NCBI RefSeq assembly: GCF_000472445.1
Contig: NZ_AXAJ01000006.1
Location: 275,591 to 339,590, forward strand
Length of the DNA stretch: 64,000 nucleotides
Reading direction: 5' to 3'
Source: Burkholderia sp. WSM2230
GTDB lineage: Bacteria > Pseudomonadota > Gammaproteobacteria > Burkholderiales > Burkholderiaceae
Shown here: positions 35,228 through 44,917 of the stretch, piece by piece
Numbering within the stretch: position 1 is the stretch's first letter
Layout: each line of letters begins with the position of its first letter
Program-made: the position numbers and the translations under genes
The notes under the pieces: generated by a model
Databases searched by the model: none
What the model was told of the DNA's origin: nothing
What the model saw: the letters and a program-made list of their open reading frames with translations, nothing else

Positions 35228-35850
35228 GCCTGTTTTCGGCCGGCCGCGCCTTCGCAACGCGCGCAAAACCGCGCGCTGCGCGAATGCATCTGTCGGGACA
35301 GGCCCACCACTGTCGTTTCTTTTGCGACTCCTGAAAACCGTCAATGACCAAACGTACGGCAACCCACGCAGCGGGGTGAACACATCTGAATCAATTCCGG
35401 CACATCCCGGACACCGCGTGAAAACGCGCCTTTGCAGAGCGGGACGACCCTGGCGTCGTCCGCGCAAAACCGTTGCAGTCGTTGCGAAGTCAATAGCATC
35501 AAGCACTTGGCTCGTATAAAAAGCCCGCCCCCTGTCCGGACGGAGGGAATGGCCGATGTACAGAATTGAAACAAAAAGGCCTCTACAGGGGGCTCAATTG
35601 CCCGAGCCGTCGTCGCTGCGTCGCACCAGTCAGGCCTTTGCCCCTGGTTGGCATAGTCCTCGCTAATAGGAGCATGCAACATCGCGGCGCCGTGGGGAGC
35701 AACCACAACGGCGGCGGCGCATCAGGCCAATACGGGGCCGATTCTTGTTCACCCTCTGCTGTTTGCAATGCAGCGACTTAATCGAAGGGTGCACGAATCG
35801 GATCAAAAACAGGAAGACGCGCGACGCGCGGCTTCACGCGAGGACCGATC
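35228..35850. other. 623-bp intergenic region
   Basis: Lies between the GH2 gene and the Crp/Fnr regulator, both rightward. Short open frames are not protein-like. An 8-bp palindrome (GTCCGGAC, 35534-35541) is visible about 310 bp before the regulator. The last 100 bases should hold the promoter. No clear Rho-independent terminator was found after the GH2 gene. Confidence 0.5.
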
Positions 35851-36585
35851 ATGTTGACACTTCAATCAGATCTGCACGGTAACCATTTGCTCGGCGCATT
35901 GCCGTCTCACGAATGGCAAGCGCTAGCTCCCCATCTCGAACTGGTTCATCTGCGCACGGAGCAGTTGCTCTGCGATTCGGGCCAACGCATCCACCATGTG
36001 TACTTCCCGACCACCGCGATCATTTCGATGCTGTCGACAATGGAAGACGGCAGCTCGGTCGAGATCGCCGCCGTCGGCCGCGAAGGCATGACCGGCGTGC
36101 CGGTGCTCACGGGCGGCGAAACCATGCCGAACCGCGTGCAGGTGCAATGTGCCGGCTTCGCCTACCGGATGAGCGCGCAGGCCCTGAAGCAGCAATTCGC
36201 CCGCTCCGATTTCCTGCGCCGTCTGATGCTGCTCTACATGCACGCGCTTCTCACGCAAGTCGCGCAGACCGCCGCGTGCAATCGCCATCACTCGCTGAAC
36301 AAGCAACTGTGCCGGTGGCTTCTCATCGAGGTGGACCGTGTCGCGTCGAACGACCTCACGGTGACGCAGCAGCTGATCGCCGACATGCTCGGGGTGCGCC
36401 GCGAGGGCATCACCGAGGCAGCCGGCAAGCTGCACGACGAAGGCCTGATTCACCACAGCCGCGGACACATCAAAGTGCTCGACCGCAAGGGCCTCGAAGC
36501 GCGCGCCTGCGAGTGCTACGGCCTCGTGAAACGCGAGTTTGACCGCCTTCTGCCACGTCTGCGCCAGGCCGAGACCGTCGAATAA
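35851..36585 (+). CDS. Crp/Fnr family transcriptional regulator
   Basis: 244 residues. The cyclic-nucleotide-binding-like beta barrel is seen in LCDSGQRIHHVYFPTTAIIS and EIAAVGREGMTGVPVL, then the long dimer helix. The C-terminal helix-turn-helix is LTVTQQLIADMLGVRREGITEAAGKL. No cysteine cluster for an iron-sulfur centre and no clear cAMP-phosphate Arg, so the ligand is unknown. It stands 36 bp before the initiating phosphoglycosyltransferase gene, so it may control polysaccharide export genes (inference). Similar regulators often precede exopolysaccharide operons in this group. Confidence 0.88.
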   Translation: MLTLQSDLHGNHLLGALPSHEWQALAPHLELVHLRTEQLLCDSGQRIHHVYFPTTAIISMLSTMEDGSSVEIAAVGREGMTGVPVLTGGETMPNRVQVQCAGFAYRMSAQALKQQFARSDFLRRLMLLYMHALLTQVAQTAACNRHHSLNKQLCRWLLIEVDRVASNDLTVTQQLIADMLGVRREGITEAAGKLHDEGLIHHSRGHIKVLDRKGLEARACECYGLVKREFDRLLPRLRQAETVE

Positions 36586-36621
36586 AACACAGCACGATTC
36601 GACCACCTCGCAGAGTCAATA

Positions 36622-38019
36622 ATGTTCAGGAATACTGCGCGATTCCTCGACGCACTCTTCGTGATTGCGGGAGGCCTGCTCGCTCACTGGATGCGTTTTT
36701 CGACGCTCGCCGCGTTGCCGGACACGGAACGCCTGCTGATTGCGTTCAATTGCGTGCTGGTGCTGCTGATGTTTCCTGGCTTCGGCGTATACGAAACGTG
36801 GCGCGGCAAGGCCTTGGGCGCGATGCTCGCGCGAGTCGCCGCGGCATGGCTCGCCGTGGTCGCGGCCGCGTTGCTGCTCGCGTTCACGTTGCATCGCATG
36901 GATGCGGTATCGCGCCTGTGGTTCGCGTATTCGACGCTGATCTCAGGCGCGCTGATCGTGGTGACGAAGTGTGCGGTGCACGTGGCATTGCGCAGCGTGC
37001 GCCGGCGCGGCATGAATTTCCGCACCGTCGCGATTGTCGGCGCACCCGGTTTTGCGCGAACGCTGCTCGCGCATCTGGAACATGCGCCGCAAGCCGGCTT
37101 CAAGCCAGTGTGCGTACTCGATATGAGCGTGAACAGCAGTCTCGAACGGGTTGCCGCGTACGGGGCGCAGATAAATCGCCTGCCGGTGCTCACCGACGCA
37201 AATGCATTCGCCGCGAAAGTGCGCGATGAGCATGTGAACGAAGTCTGGCTCGCGCTGCCGCTTTCGGAAGAACATACGATCTATCGCTTCCAGCGCATGT
37301 TCAGGCATGACTTTGTGAACCTGCGTTTTATTCCTGACGTACGCAGCCTCTCGCTTTTTGACCACTCGCTCGTCGAAGTGGTCGGTTTGCCCACGCTGAG
37401 CCTCAGCGCGCCGTCGTTATCGCCGCCGCAGATGTGGCCGAAGCTGATCTTCGACCGGCTTTTCGCCGCGGCCGCACTGATTGCGCTTGCGCCGGTGTTC
37501 GTCGTGCTCGCTGTGGGCATCAAGCTCACGTCGCCGGGGCCTGTGTTCTTTCGGCAGACCCGCAAGGGCGCGGACGGCGAGCCCTTCTCCATTTACAAGT
37601 TCCGTTCGATGACCGTGCATCACGAAGCACACGGCCAACTCACGCAGGCCTCGCGCAACGACTCGCGCGTGACGAAGCTCGGCGCCTTCATGCGCCGCAC
37701 GAGCCTCGACGAACTGCCGCAGTTTCTGAACGTGCTGCTCGGACAGATGTCCGTAGTCGGTCCGCGTCCGCATGCGCTCGAGCATGACGACCTCTACAAG
37801 GATCAGGTGTACGGCTACATGCACCGCTATCGGATCAAACCCGGCATTACCGGCTGGGCCCAGGTGAACGGCTATCGCGGCGCGACCGCCAAAGTCGAGA
37901 AGATGGAAGCGCGCGTGAAGTTCGATCTTTTCTACATTCACAACTGGTCGTTCTGGTTCGACATGAAAATCGTATTCATCACGATCTTCAAGGGCTTTGT
38001 CGGCCGCAACGCATTCTGA
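36622..38019 (+). CDS. Undecaprenyl-phosphate glucose phosphotransferase (WcaJ-like)
   Basis: 465 residues. Four N-terminal membrane helices (about 10-120), a Rossmann-like central domain ([17 protein letters not shown]), a fifth hydrophobic segment (about 275-295), then the catalytic bacterial sugar-transferase domain. In that domain [47 protein letters not shown] and [11 protein letters not shown] are all standard motifs. It starts the repeat unit by moving a sugar phosphate to undecaprenyl phosphate at the inner membrane. It is followed by a GT2 gene two bases later. Confidence 0.94.
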   Translation: MFRNTARFLDALFVIAGGLLAHWMRFSTLAALPDTERLLIAFNCVLVLLMFPGFGVYETWRGKALGAMLARVAAAWLAVVAAALLLAFTLHRMDAVSRLWFAYSTLISGALIVVTKCAVHVALRSVRRRGMNFRTVAIVGAPGFARTLLAHLEHAPQAGFKPVCVLDMSVNSSLERVAAYGAQINRLPVLTDANAFAAKVRDEHVNEVWLALPLSEEHTIYRFQRMFRHDFVNLRFIPDVRSLSLFDHSLVEVVGLPTLSLSAPSLSPPQMWPKLIFDRLFAAAALIALAPVFVVLAVGIKLTSPGPVFFRQTRKGADGEPFSIYKFRSMTVHHEAHGQLTQASRNDSRVTKLGAFMRRTSLDELPQFLNVLLGQMSVVGPRPHALEHDDLYKDQVYGYMHRYRIKPGITGWAQVNGYRGATAKVEKMEARVKFDLFYIHNWSFWFDMKIVFITIFKGFVGRNAF

Positions 38020-38021
38020 TC

Positions 38022-38975
38022 ATGCCGCTACGGACACCGCTCGTGAAAGTCTCCGTGATCGTGCCGACGTATCGTCGCACCGCCGATCTCGCGCGGTGCC
38101 TCGCGGCGCTCGACGCGCAGGAGCGCCGGCCCGACGAGGTGATCGTGGTCGCGCGTCACGACGATCACGCGACCCTCGACTGGCTGCGCACGCGCGAGGC
38201 CACGCGCCCCGATCCGCGGCGCGCGGTCGTGCTGGTACATAAGCCAGGTGTGGTGGCTGCGTACAACCTCGGCATAGAAAGCGCATGCGGCGACGTGCTC
38301 TGCTTCACCGACGACGACGCCGCGCCGCATCCAGACTGGATCGCGCGGATCGCCCGCGCATTCCAGAGCGATCCGTGCCTCGGCGGTCTCGGCGGGCGCG
38401 ACATCGTGCATGAACGCAACGGCATTCTGCAGGGGCAGAAGCCGTGCGTGGGCATCGTGCGATGGTATGGCCGCACGATCGGCAATCATCACATCGGCCA
38501 TGGTCAGGCGCGCGAGGTCGACGTGCTCAAGGGCGTCAACATGGCGTTCCGTCGCGAAGCGATCGGCTCGCTGCGTTTTGACGCGCGCCTGCGCGGCAGC
38601 GGCGCGCAGGTTCACTGCGAGATGGGCTTCAGCCTCGACGTGCGCAGGCGCGGCTGGACGCTCGTCTACGACCCGGCGCTGCTCGTCGAGCACTTTCCCG
38701 CACAGCGCGGCGACGAAGATCAGCGCTTCACATTCAACGACACGGCGTTTTATAACGCGTCGTTCAATCTCCGACTCATCATGTGCGAACACCTGAGCCC
38801 GCCTGGCCGATGGGCGTTCGTCGTTTACTCGACGCTGATCGGCGATCGCGCGGACCCGGGGTTCGTACGCGCATTGTCACTGGCATTCGAGCGCGGCGGA
38901 CTGGCGCTTGCTTTTCGCAAATGGCGAGTGGGTTTACGCGCAATGCGCGGGGCATGGCAGGAAGCGGCGCGCTAA
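38022..38975 (+). CDS. Family 2 glycosyltransferase
   Basis: 317 residues (an in-frame GTG/ATG a few codons in is also possible). GT2 motifs: KVSVIVPTYRRTADLARCL, VIVVARHDDHAT, CFTDDDAAPHPDWIARI (metal-binding Asp cluster) and KGVNMAFRREAIGS. A C-terminal membrane-proximal helical part contains VYSTLIGDRADPGFVRALS. It probably adds a sugar after the glucose phosphotransferase; spacing of two bases between the genes indicates one transcript. Confidence 0.9.
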   Translation: MPLRTPLVKVSVIVPTYRRTADLARCLAALDAQERRPDEVIVVARHDDHATLDWLRTREATRPDPRRAVVLVHKPGVVAAYNLGIESACGDVLCFTDDDAAPHPDWIARIARAFQSDPCLGGLGGRDIVHERNGILQGQKPCVGIVRWYGRTIGNHHIGHGQAREVDVLKGVNMAFRREAIGSLRFDARLRGSGAQVHCEMGFSLDVRRRGWTLVYDPALLVEHFPAQRGDEDQRFTFNDTAFYNASFNLRLIMCEHLSPPGRWAFVVYSTLIGDRADPGFVRALSLAFERGGLALAFRKWRVGLRAMRGAWQEAAR

Positions 38976-39012
38976 CCAACGACGCGCCGGCTACACGCGA
39001 AGGGACCACAAA

Positions 39013-40209
39013 ATGACTATCAAAACAATTGCCGCGGGGCTCGCGGCTGCATCTCTATGCGCCTGCACGCTCGCGCCCGGACCTTACCTCGACACGAAAC
39101 GGCTCGAGCCCGCGGCGCCACCTGAACAGACAGCCGAGAAGTTTCCGGTGCACACGATCGACGTCGGCTACTTTCGCCAGCAACGCGCGGCCGCCGTGCC
39201 CGCCGTCTGTCCACTGACGTGCCTCACGCCGCAAACGCGCGGGCACTACGAATACCGGCTCGGGATCGGCGACCAGTTGAGCATCATCGTCTGGGATCAT
39301 CCAGAGTTGACAGGCAGCATGGGCATCGCGGGCAGCACGCCGCCGCTGCCAGCCGCAAGCGGCGTGGCGCCTTCTCCTGGCCCCACACAGACGCAGGGCG
39401 CGACGCCGATCGCACCGACCATGACGGGCAGTGGCGAAGGCGGCCTGACGGTGCGCGTCGCGAACAACGGCACGATCTTCTTTCCGCGCGTAGGCCGCAT
39501 CAAGGTGCAAGGCATGACCGCGCAGGAAGTACAGGCGGCGCTGACGAAGGGCCTCGCGCGCACTATTCGGGACCCGCAGCTCGACGTGCGCGTGTCGGGC
39601 TTCAACAGTCAATCAGTGCAGGTCACGGGCAATCTGCGCACGCCCGCTTCCGAAGCGATCACCGATGCGCCGCTTACCGTGCTCGACGCGATCAATCGCG
39701 CGGGCGGCGCTTTGCCCGATGCGGACCTGCAGAACGTCGGCGTGACGCGCGACGGCAAACGCTACACCGTCGACGTGGCCGCGCTGCTCGAAACCGGCGA
39801 TCCGCAACAGAACGTGTTGCTGAAGGACGGTGACATCATCGACGTGCCGGACCGCTCGAACAGCCGCGTCTTCGTGCTGGGCGAAGTGAACAAGCCGACC
39901 TCGCTGCCAATGAACCGCGGCCGTCTCACGCTAGCCGACGCGCTCACCGGCGCGGGCAGCCTCGACGTGAAGACCGGCGATCCGCGCTACGTGTACGTGG
40001 TGCGTGGCGCCGACAAGACGCTCACGCCCGACGTTTATCAACTCGACATGACCCAGGTGGATGCGTTGATGCTGATGACCAAGTTCGATCTGCAACCGAA
40101 GGACGTCGTGTATGTGCAAGTGTCGAATGCGGCGCGCTTTAATCGCGCACTCGAACAGATCACGCCGACTCTGCAATCGATCTTCTACACCGTCCAGTTG
40201 TCCAGATAA
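39013..40209 (+). CDS. Outer-membrane polysaccharide export lipoprotein (Wza/OPX family)
   Basis: 398 residues from MTIKTIAAGLAAASLCAC, with the lipidated Cys probably at 18 (SLCAC). The mature protein has the Poly_export pattern YEYRLGIGDQLSIIVWDHPEL and then an insert rich in Pro/Gly (SGVAPSPGPTQTQGATP), followed by VRVANNGTIFFPRVGRIKVQGMT. Two SLBB-like segments (VQVTGNLRTPAS and VFVLGEVNKPTSLPM) and a C-terminal amphipathic helix follow (LEQITPTLQSIFYTV). It forms the outer-membrane channel for polymer export with the kinase encoded 23 bp downstream. Confidence 0.95.
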   Translation: MTIKTIAAGLAAASLCACTLAPGPYLDTKRLEPAAPPEQTAEKFPVHTIDVGYFRQQRAAAVPAVCPLTCLTPQTRGHYEYRLGIGDQLSIIVWDHPELTGSMGIAGSTPPLPAASGVAPSPGPTQTQGATPIAPTMTGSGEGGLTVRVANNGTIFFPRVGRIKVQGMTAQEVQAALTKGLARTIRDPQLDVRVSGFNSQSVQVTGNLRTPASEAITDAPLTVLDAINRAGGALPDADLQNVGVTRDGKRYTVDVAALLETGDPQQNVLLKDGDIIDVPDRSNSRVFVLGEVNKPTSLPMNRGRLTLADALTGAGSLDVKTGDPRYVYVVRGADKTLTPDVYQLDMTQVDALMLMTKFDLQPKDVVYVQVSNAARFNRALEQITPTLQSIFYTVQLSR

Positions 40210-40232
40210 ATCGCCCGCAACGGAGTATCGAC

Positions 40233-42644
40233 ATGAGTACGTATGACATGCTGGACCATGGTCCCGCACCGGACGGCGACGAGGATGCGGTCATGCGCGA
40301 CCTCCTGCGCATGGTGACGGAGCAGATCTGGTGGGTGATCGCTATTGCCGGCAGCGTGATTCTCGCGGCAGTGGTGTACACGAAAATCGCCACCCCGGTC
40401 TATTCCGCCGACGCGCTGCTGCAGGTCGACGCGCAGAGCAACGGCAACAGCGCGCAAGGCCAGAAACTAGTCTCGTTGATGCCGAGCATCGGTCCCATGC
40501 GCACCGAGGCCGAGATCGAAATCATCAAGAGCCGCGCGGTGGTGGAGCCCGTCGTCGAGCAATTCAAGCTGAATTTCAGCGCGTCGGCGAACACGGTGCC
40601 GGTGCTCGGCAAGATCTCGGCAATGTTCGCGCGCCCGGGTCATCCGTTTGGCGCACCGTTCGGCCTGAACGAATACGCGTGGGGCGGCGAGCAGTTCGAG
40701 GTCGGCTCGATCAGCGTGCCGAAGCCGCTGGAAGGCGCGCAACTGACGCTGCGCGCGCTCGATAACGGCCGCTACGTACTGAGCGACGCGCTCGGCGCCA
40801 CCCTGCTCACCGGTATGGCCGGCGCAGAAGCGAAAGGCCATGACGTGACATTGATCGTGAAGAAACTGGTGGCGCGTCCCGGCACGGAATTCCATATCAC
40901 GCGTTTCAATCAACTGGATGCCGTGTCGGCGCTCTCCACCTCGTTGCAGGTCGCCGAAAAAGGCCGGGATACCGGCGTCGTGCAGTTGTCGTATTCGGGC
41001 ACAGACGCGCACGCGATCACCGCGATCACCAACGCGGTGGCCACGTCGTACCTGAAGCAGCGCACCGAACGCGCGCAGGAAGAAGCGAGCCACATGCTGG
41101 ACTTCCTCAATAGCGAGGTACCCCGCTTGCGCTCCGAAGTGAAGAAGACGGAAACCGCGTTGTCCGAGTATCAATCGAAAGTCGGCTCGTTCCAGCCGAC
41201 TCAGGAAGCGGGCGTGTACCTCGCGGGCGGCCTCGATTATGAAAAGCAGATCGCGGCGCTGCGCATTCAGCGTGCGCAACTGCTGCGGCGTTTCACCGAG
41301 GAAAGCCCTGAAGTGCAGCAAGTCGATTCGCAACTCGGCGCAATGGCGCGCGAGAAGGCCCGTTTCGAAGATCACTTCACGACGCTGCCCAGTTCGGAGC
41401 GCAACGCGCTCGCCTTGCAACGCGACGCGAAAGTCGCCGAGGAAATCTACGTCGCGTTGCTGAACAAGATTCAGGAACTGTCTATTTCGCGGGCCGGCAC
41501 GATCGGCAACGTGCACATCATCGACGAAGCGCTGCTGCCTTCAAGGCCGGTGCGGCCGAAGTCAGCGCTGATCATTTCGGCGGGCACGCTGCTCGGCGTG
41601 ATTGCAGGCATTCTGTTCGCGTTCTGCAGACGCAGATTCTTTACCGGCGTGGCCGATCCCGAGTTCGTCGAACGACGCTTCCAGTTGCCGATTTTCGGTG
41701 CGATCACCTTCAGTCCGGAGCAGGCGCGCAGCGACCGCCAGTTGAGCGCCACGCGCAGCGCTGCGCTGCGCGCGCCCCGCTCGCGGCCGACCCAGGTGGA
41801 AGACGCGGCTGCGCCGTCGGCCGGCATCGCGCGGCTGCTGCCTTCCCGTGCGCAAGCCGGCGCAAGCGCGAAGCATGCAGAAAGCGAACCGGTCGGCACG
41901 CAGACCGTGATTGCCTCGGACAAGGCGCCGGTGCGTCCGCTGCTCGTAAAGACCCATCCGTACGATACGACGGTAGAGGGTCTGCGCGGCTTGCGCGCCA
42001 CGTTGCAATTCGGCCTGATCGATGCGCCGAACCGCATCGTCGCGATGACGAGTCCTGCTCCATCGGACGGCAAGAGCTTTCTGAGCGCGAACCTCGCGGC
42101 GCTGATTGCCGAGTCCGGCAAGCGGGTGCTGCTGATCGACGCGGATTTGCGGCGCGGGCGGCTCGCGCAATATCTCGGCCGCTCACCTGAAGGCGGCCTC
42201 ACGGAACTGCTGACGGGCCAGGTCGATCTGGAAACGGCGGCTCGCGCGACGGGCGTGGCGGGCCTGCACTTCATCGCGGCGGGCACATATCCACCGAACC
42301 CCTCGGAGATCCTCACGTCGTCGCGCTTCAGTGAAATCCTCGCGCGCTTCGAGCAGCAGTTCGATCTGATCATTGTCGATACGCCGCCGCTGCTCGCGGT
42401 CGCGGACGCCGCGGTCGTCGCAAATCTCGCGGGCTCGACCGTGCTGGTGATGCGAGCGGGCGCACACACCGAAGGCCATCTTGCCGAAGCGCTGAAGAAG
42501 CTGCGCCGCGCCCGTGCACGCGTGGTGGGCGGCGTCATGAACGCGGTGCCTCTGAAGAGCCACAACAAAAATGGTACGTACGACTACGCTTATGCGTACG
42601 CGTACACGACTGCCAAACCAGACGACACGCCCAAGCGAGGCTAA
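40233..42644 (+). CDS. Polysaccharide co-polymerase / tyrosine autokinase (Wzc-like)
   Basis: 803 residues. Two membrane helices (about 30-50 and 445-463) bracket a periplasmic coiled-coil domain. The cytoplasmic BY-kinase has Walker A at SDGKSFLS (Lys614), Walker A' at LLIDADLRRG and Walker B at LIIVDTPPLLAVADA. The C-terminal tail carries five alternating tyrosines, Tyr783, 785, 787, 789 and 791 (TYDYAYAYAYT), the expected autophosphorylation cluster. It controls chain length and export with Wzy and the OPX protein. No low-molecular-weight phosphatase gene is adjacent, so its partner must be elsewhere. A terminator follows at 42672. Confidence 0.95.
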   Translation: MSTYDMLDHGPAPDGDEDAVMRDLLRMVTEQIWWVIAIAGSVILAAVVYTKIATPVYSADALLQVDAQSNGNSAQGQKLVSLMPSIGPMRTEAEIEIIKSRAVVEPVVEQFKLNFSASANTVPVLGKISAMFARPGHPFGAPFGLNEYAWGGEQFEVGSISVPKPLEGAQLTLRALDNGRYVLSDALGATLLTGMAGAEAKGHDVTLIVKKLVARPGTEFHITRFNQLDAVSALSTSLQVAEKGRDTGVVQLSYSGTDAHAITAITNAVATSYLKQRTERAQEEASHMLDFLNSEVPRLRSEVKKTETALSEYQSKVGSFQPTQEAGVYLAGGLDYEKQIAALRIQRAQLLRRFTEESPEVQQVDSQLGAMAREKARFEDHFTTLPSSERNALALQRDAKVAEEIYVALLNKIQELSISRAGTIGNVHIIDEALLPSRPVRPKSALIISAGTLLGVIAGILFAFCRRRFFTGVADPEFVERRFQLPIFGAITFSPEQARSDRQLSATRSAALRAPRSRPTQVEDAAAPSAGIARLLPSRAQAGASAKHAESEPVGTQTVIASDKAPVRPLLVKTHPYDTTVEGLRGLRATLQFGLIDAPNRIVAMTSPAPSDGKSFLSANLAALIAESGKRVLLIDADLRRGRLAQYLGRSPEGGLTELLTGQVDLETAARATGVAGLHFIAAGTYPPNPSEILTSSRFSEILARFEQQFDLIIVDTPPLLAVADAAVVANLAGSTVLVMRAGAHTEGHLAEALKKLRRARARVVGGVMNAVPLKSHNKNGTYDYAYAYAYTTAKPDDTPKRG

Positions 42645-42671
42645 CGTCGGTTGCAAGCGGTAGTCGATCGT

Positions 42672-42705
42672 GGGGTTGCGCAGCAGGCGGGCGCAGCCCC
42701 TTTTT
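42672..42705 (+). terminator. Rho-independent terminator after the kinase gene
   Basis: GGGGTTGCGC (42672-42681) pairs with GCGCAGCCCC (42691-42700), including one G-U pair, followed by five Ts. It closes the rightward export operon. Confidence 0.88.
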
Positions 42706-42756
42706 CATTGGCGCGGGAATCCCGGCGATTCAAATAGCGTTGAAGATGCAACGAAT

Positions 42757-42790
42757 GCGGCGCCGGCGGCAAGAAAGCCGCCGGCGCCGC
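42757..42790. repeat. Perfect 14-bp inverted repeat
   Basis: GCGGCGCCGGCGGC (42757-42770) and GCCGCCGGCGCCGC (42777-42790) are exact complements around a 6-nt loop (AAGAAA). It sits between the kinase terminator and the convergent helix-turn-helix gene. No T run follows on either strand, so it may stall or protect transcripts rather than act as a standard terminator. Confidence 0.8.
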
Positions 42791-42809
42791 GAGAAAAGAG
42801 CGTGCGGTT

Positions 42810-43256
42810 TTACAGAAACGCGCTGACGTCGGTCTGGAAACGCTGGGCCAGCGCCTTTGCGACCTTCTTGCTGATCGAACGGCGTCCCGCGAGGATATCG
42901 CTCACCACTGTCGGTGATGCAATGCCCATCAGGTCCTTTTGCTTGAGTCCGTGCGTTTCGAGCAGATGCCGCAGGACTTCGCGCGGCTCGGCCTTCGGAA
43001 GCGTCACATTCTGCGCTTTCCAGCTGCGAATCAGGTCAGACACGATCGCGTGAAGATCAGCAAGCGGATCGTCCTCTTTGCCGTCCAGATGATTGGCAAG
43101 GGCGCTGGCGACCTCAAGCATCGTCTGGTAGTCCTGCTCGTTGCGGATTGGCGTAATGGGCAACCGGGCCTGTAGCGCGGCCCAGCTTTGAGCGATGTCG
43201 GGAATCGATCCCGGAAAGCGATCGGCGTTCATGAGTGTAGATTCTTCCTCGTCCAA
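42810..43256 (-). CDS. HigA-type antitoxin / XRE regulator without adjacent toxin
   Basis: 148 residues (a start at 43232, MNADRFPGSIPDI, would give 140 and is possible). N-terminal helical part ITPIRNEQDYQTMLEVASAL, a typical HigA pattern, then KAEPREVLRHLLETHGLKQKDLMGIAS and the helix-turn-helix SPTVVSDILAGRRSISKKVAKAL. HigA normally neutralises and represses with HigB (family knowledge). No HigB-like or RelE-like frame is found on the expected upstream side (43257-43530), nor downstream. It may be an orphan regulator or the remnant of a lost toxin pair inside the polysaccharide locus. Confidence 0.8.
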   Translation of the reverse strand: MDEEESTLMNADRFPGSIPDIAQSWAALQARLPITPIRNEQDYQTMLEVASALANHLDGKEDDPLADLHAIVSDLIRSWKAQNVTLPKAEPREVLRHLLETHGLKQKDLMGIASPTVVSDILAGRRSISKKVAKALAQRFQTDVSAFL

Positions 43257-43530
43257 AGGTCATGTTTCCTGTGCGCCATTGCATGACGAACGGATCAACG
43301 ACTGCCTGTTTTAATGAATCGCCGCGACGATCCGCGACCGTTTATCGTTACTGTCCTGGTTACGGTTTGCCGCCTGCGTCGAATACCGTATATCGAGGCG
43401 GCGCATGATCCACGCTGGCGCCTCCCCCCGGCGGCCGATCGGGTGGCATTGCCCGAACGGCTTGTTGATGGTGCTGCCCTGCTGAAACACGATTGGACCG
43501 CCGAGCCGCGAAGCAGCCACAAGCTTCGGC

Positions 43531-44748
43531 TCATCGTCCCCAACTGCTCTGCGATGCCGGCTCGGTCGGCCATCTGACTGGTTCGGTCGCGAGATCGGTG
43601 TCGATCCGCGCGGTCGCGGCCGACTCGCCGCGCGCACCGACTGCGGCGACCGTGCGCGTGACCTCGGCCATGAACGCACGGCGAAATACGGTCGTCGAAA
43701 ACCGCTCGGCGTTTGCACGGCACGCGGCCGGCGTGATCTGCTCATGCTGGCGCTCGAACCGGTCGATCGCATCGAGCATCGACACGACAGTTTGTCGTCC
43801 GAAATAAACTCCGGTGGGATGCGCTTCGCCGACCGGCACCACCGTTTCGAGCGCCCCGCCCTTGCCGAACGCTATTACCGGCGTACCGCAGGCCTGCGCT
43901 TCGAGCGCGACGATGCCGAAGTCTTCTTCCGCGGCGAAGACGAAAGCTCGTGCGCGCTGCAGATAGTCCTTGAGAACGCCAGCTGGCTGATAGCCGAGTA
44001 TCGTCACGTTCGGCCCGGCCTTCGCGCGGATCGCGGCCATCTCCGGTCCGTCGCCGATCACGATGAGCTTGCGGTGCGGCGTCGCGCTAAAGGTCTCCAC
44101 AATCAGATCGATGCGCTTATACGGCACCATTCGCGACGCGGTCAGATAGAAGTCGTCCTTGTGCGTGCAGAGTTCGAACTCGTGCACGTCGACCGGTGGT
44201 GGAATCACGGCGGCTTCGCGCCGGTATGTCTTCATCATGCGCCGCGCGACAAATTGCGAGTTGGCGATCAGGCGGTCGACGCTGTTCGCCGAATGCGAAT
44301 CCCAGCCGCGCAGATAATGCAGCAGCACGCGCACGAGCCAGGACCGTGGCCCGCGCGTCAATCCCGCTTCGCGCAGATATTGATGCTGCAGGTCCCACGC
44401 GTAGCGCATCGGCGAATGCACATAGCTCACATGAGTTTGATCCGGACCGACCAGCACGCCCTTGGCAACCGCATACGAACTGGTGATGATCAGATCGTAG
44501 CCGGCCAGATCGAACTGTTCGACGGCGAGCGGCATCAACGGCAGGTAGGCACGATAGCGGCGCCGCGCGAGGGGCATGTGTTGAATGAAGGAGGTAGTGA
44601 CGGGCTTGCCGTGCAATGGCCGGCGGTCTTCGAGAAAATCGACGAGGCTGAAAAGATCTGCGTCGGGAAAGCATGTGATCAGCTGCTCGAGTACCTTCTC
44701 TGCGCCGCCAGGTGCGACCAGCCAGTCGTGCACGATCGCAACTTTCAT
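43531..44748 (-). CDS. Family 4 glycosyltransferase
   Basis: 405 residues starting MKVAIVHDWLVAPGGAEKVL, the start of mannosyltransferases of the WbaZ/MtfB type (by resemblance). GT-B motifs follow: SSYAVAKGVLVGPDQTHVSYVHSPMRYAWDL, ASRMVPYKRIDLIVETFS and the EX7E motif in EEDFGIVALEAQACGTPVIA. The C-terminal 40 residues are a variable Thr/Ser/Pro tail. It is divergent from the glycosyltransferase at 44918 across a 169-bp gap. Confidence 0.9.
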   Translation of the reverse strand: MKVAIVHDWLVAPGGAEKVLEQLITCFPDADLFSLVDFLEDRRPLHGKPVTTSFIQHMPLARRRYRAYLPLMPLAVEQFDLAGYDLIITSSYAVAKGVLVGPDQTHVSYVHSPMRYAWDLQHQYLREAGLTRGPRSWLVRVLLHYLRGWDSHSANSVDRLIANSQFVARRMMKTYRREAAVIPPPVDVHEFELCTHKDDFYLTASRMVPYKRIDLIVETFSATPHRKLIVIGDGPEMAAIRAKAGPNVTILGYQPAGVLKDYLQRARAFVFAAEEDFGIVALEAQACGTPVIAFGKGGALETVVPVGEAHPTGVYFGRQTVVSMLDAIDRFERQHEQITPAACRANAERFSTTVFRRAFMAEVTRTVAAVGARGESAATARIDTDLATEPVRWPTEPASQSSWGR

Positions 44749-44917
44749 GATCTCCCTGTCCTTGGTAAACGCCTCCTGGGCTTAGCAACGAGTGTATGTG
44801 GCGCATCGTTTGCTGTGCGTGCGCGTGCCCACATTCGACGCGCGACAGGGCGCGAATAATTGAATCATTGCGCATTCGCCTCTTGCGAATGCAAAGAACC
44901 AATTAATTCGCCTTCCT

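Noticed and set aside
43295..43723. Possible HigB toxin upstream of the HigA-like gene
   Set aside because: The leftward frame there is Arg/Ser-rich, lacks RelE/HigB motifs and is antisense-like relative to the glycosyltransferase end.
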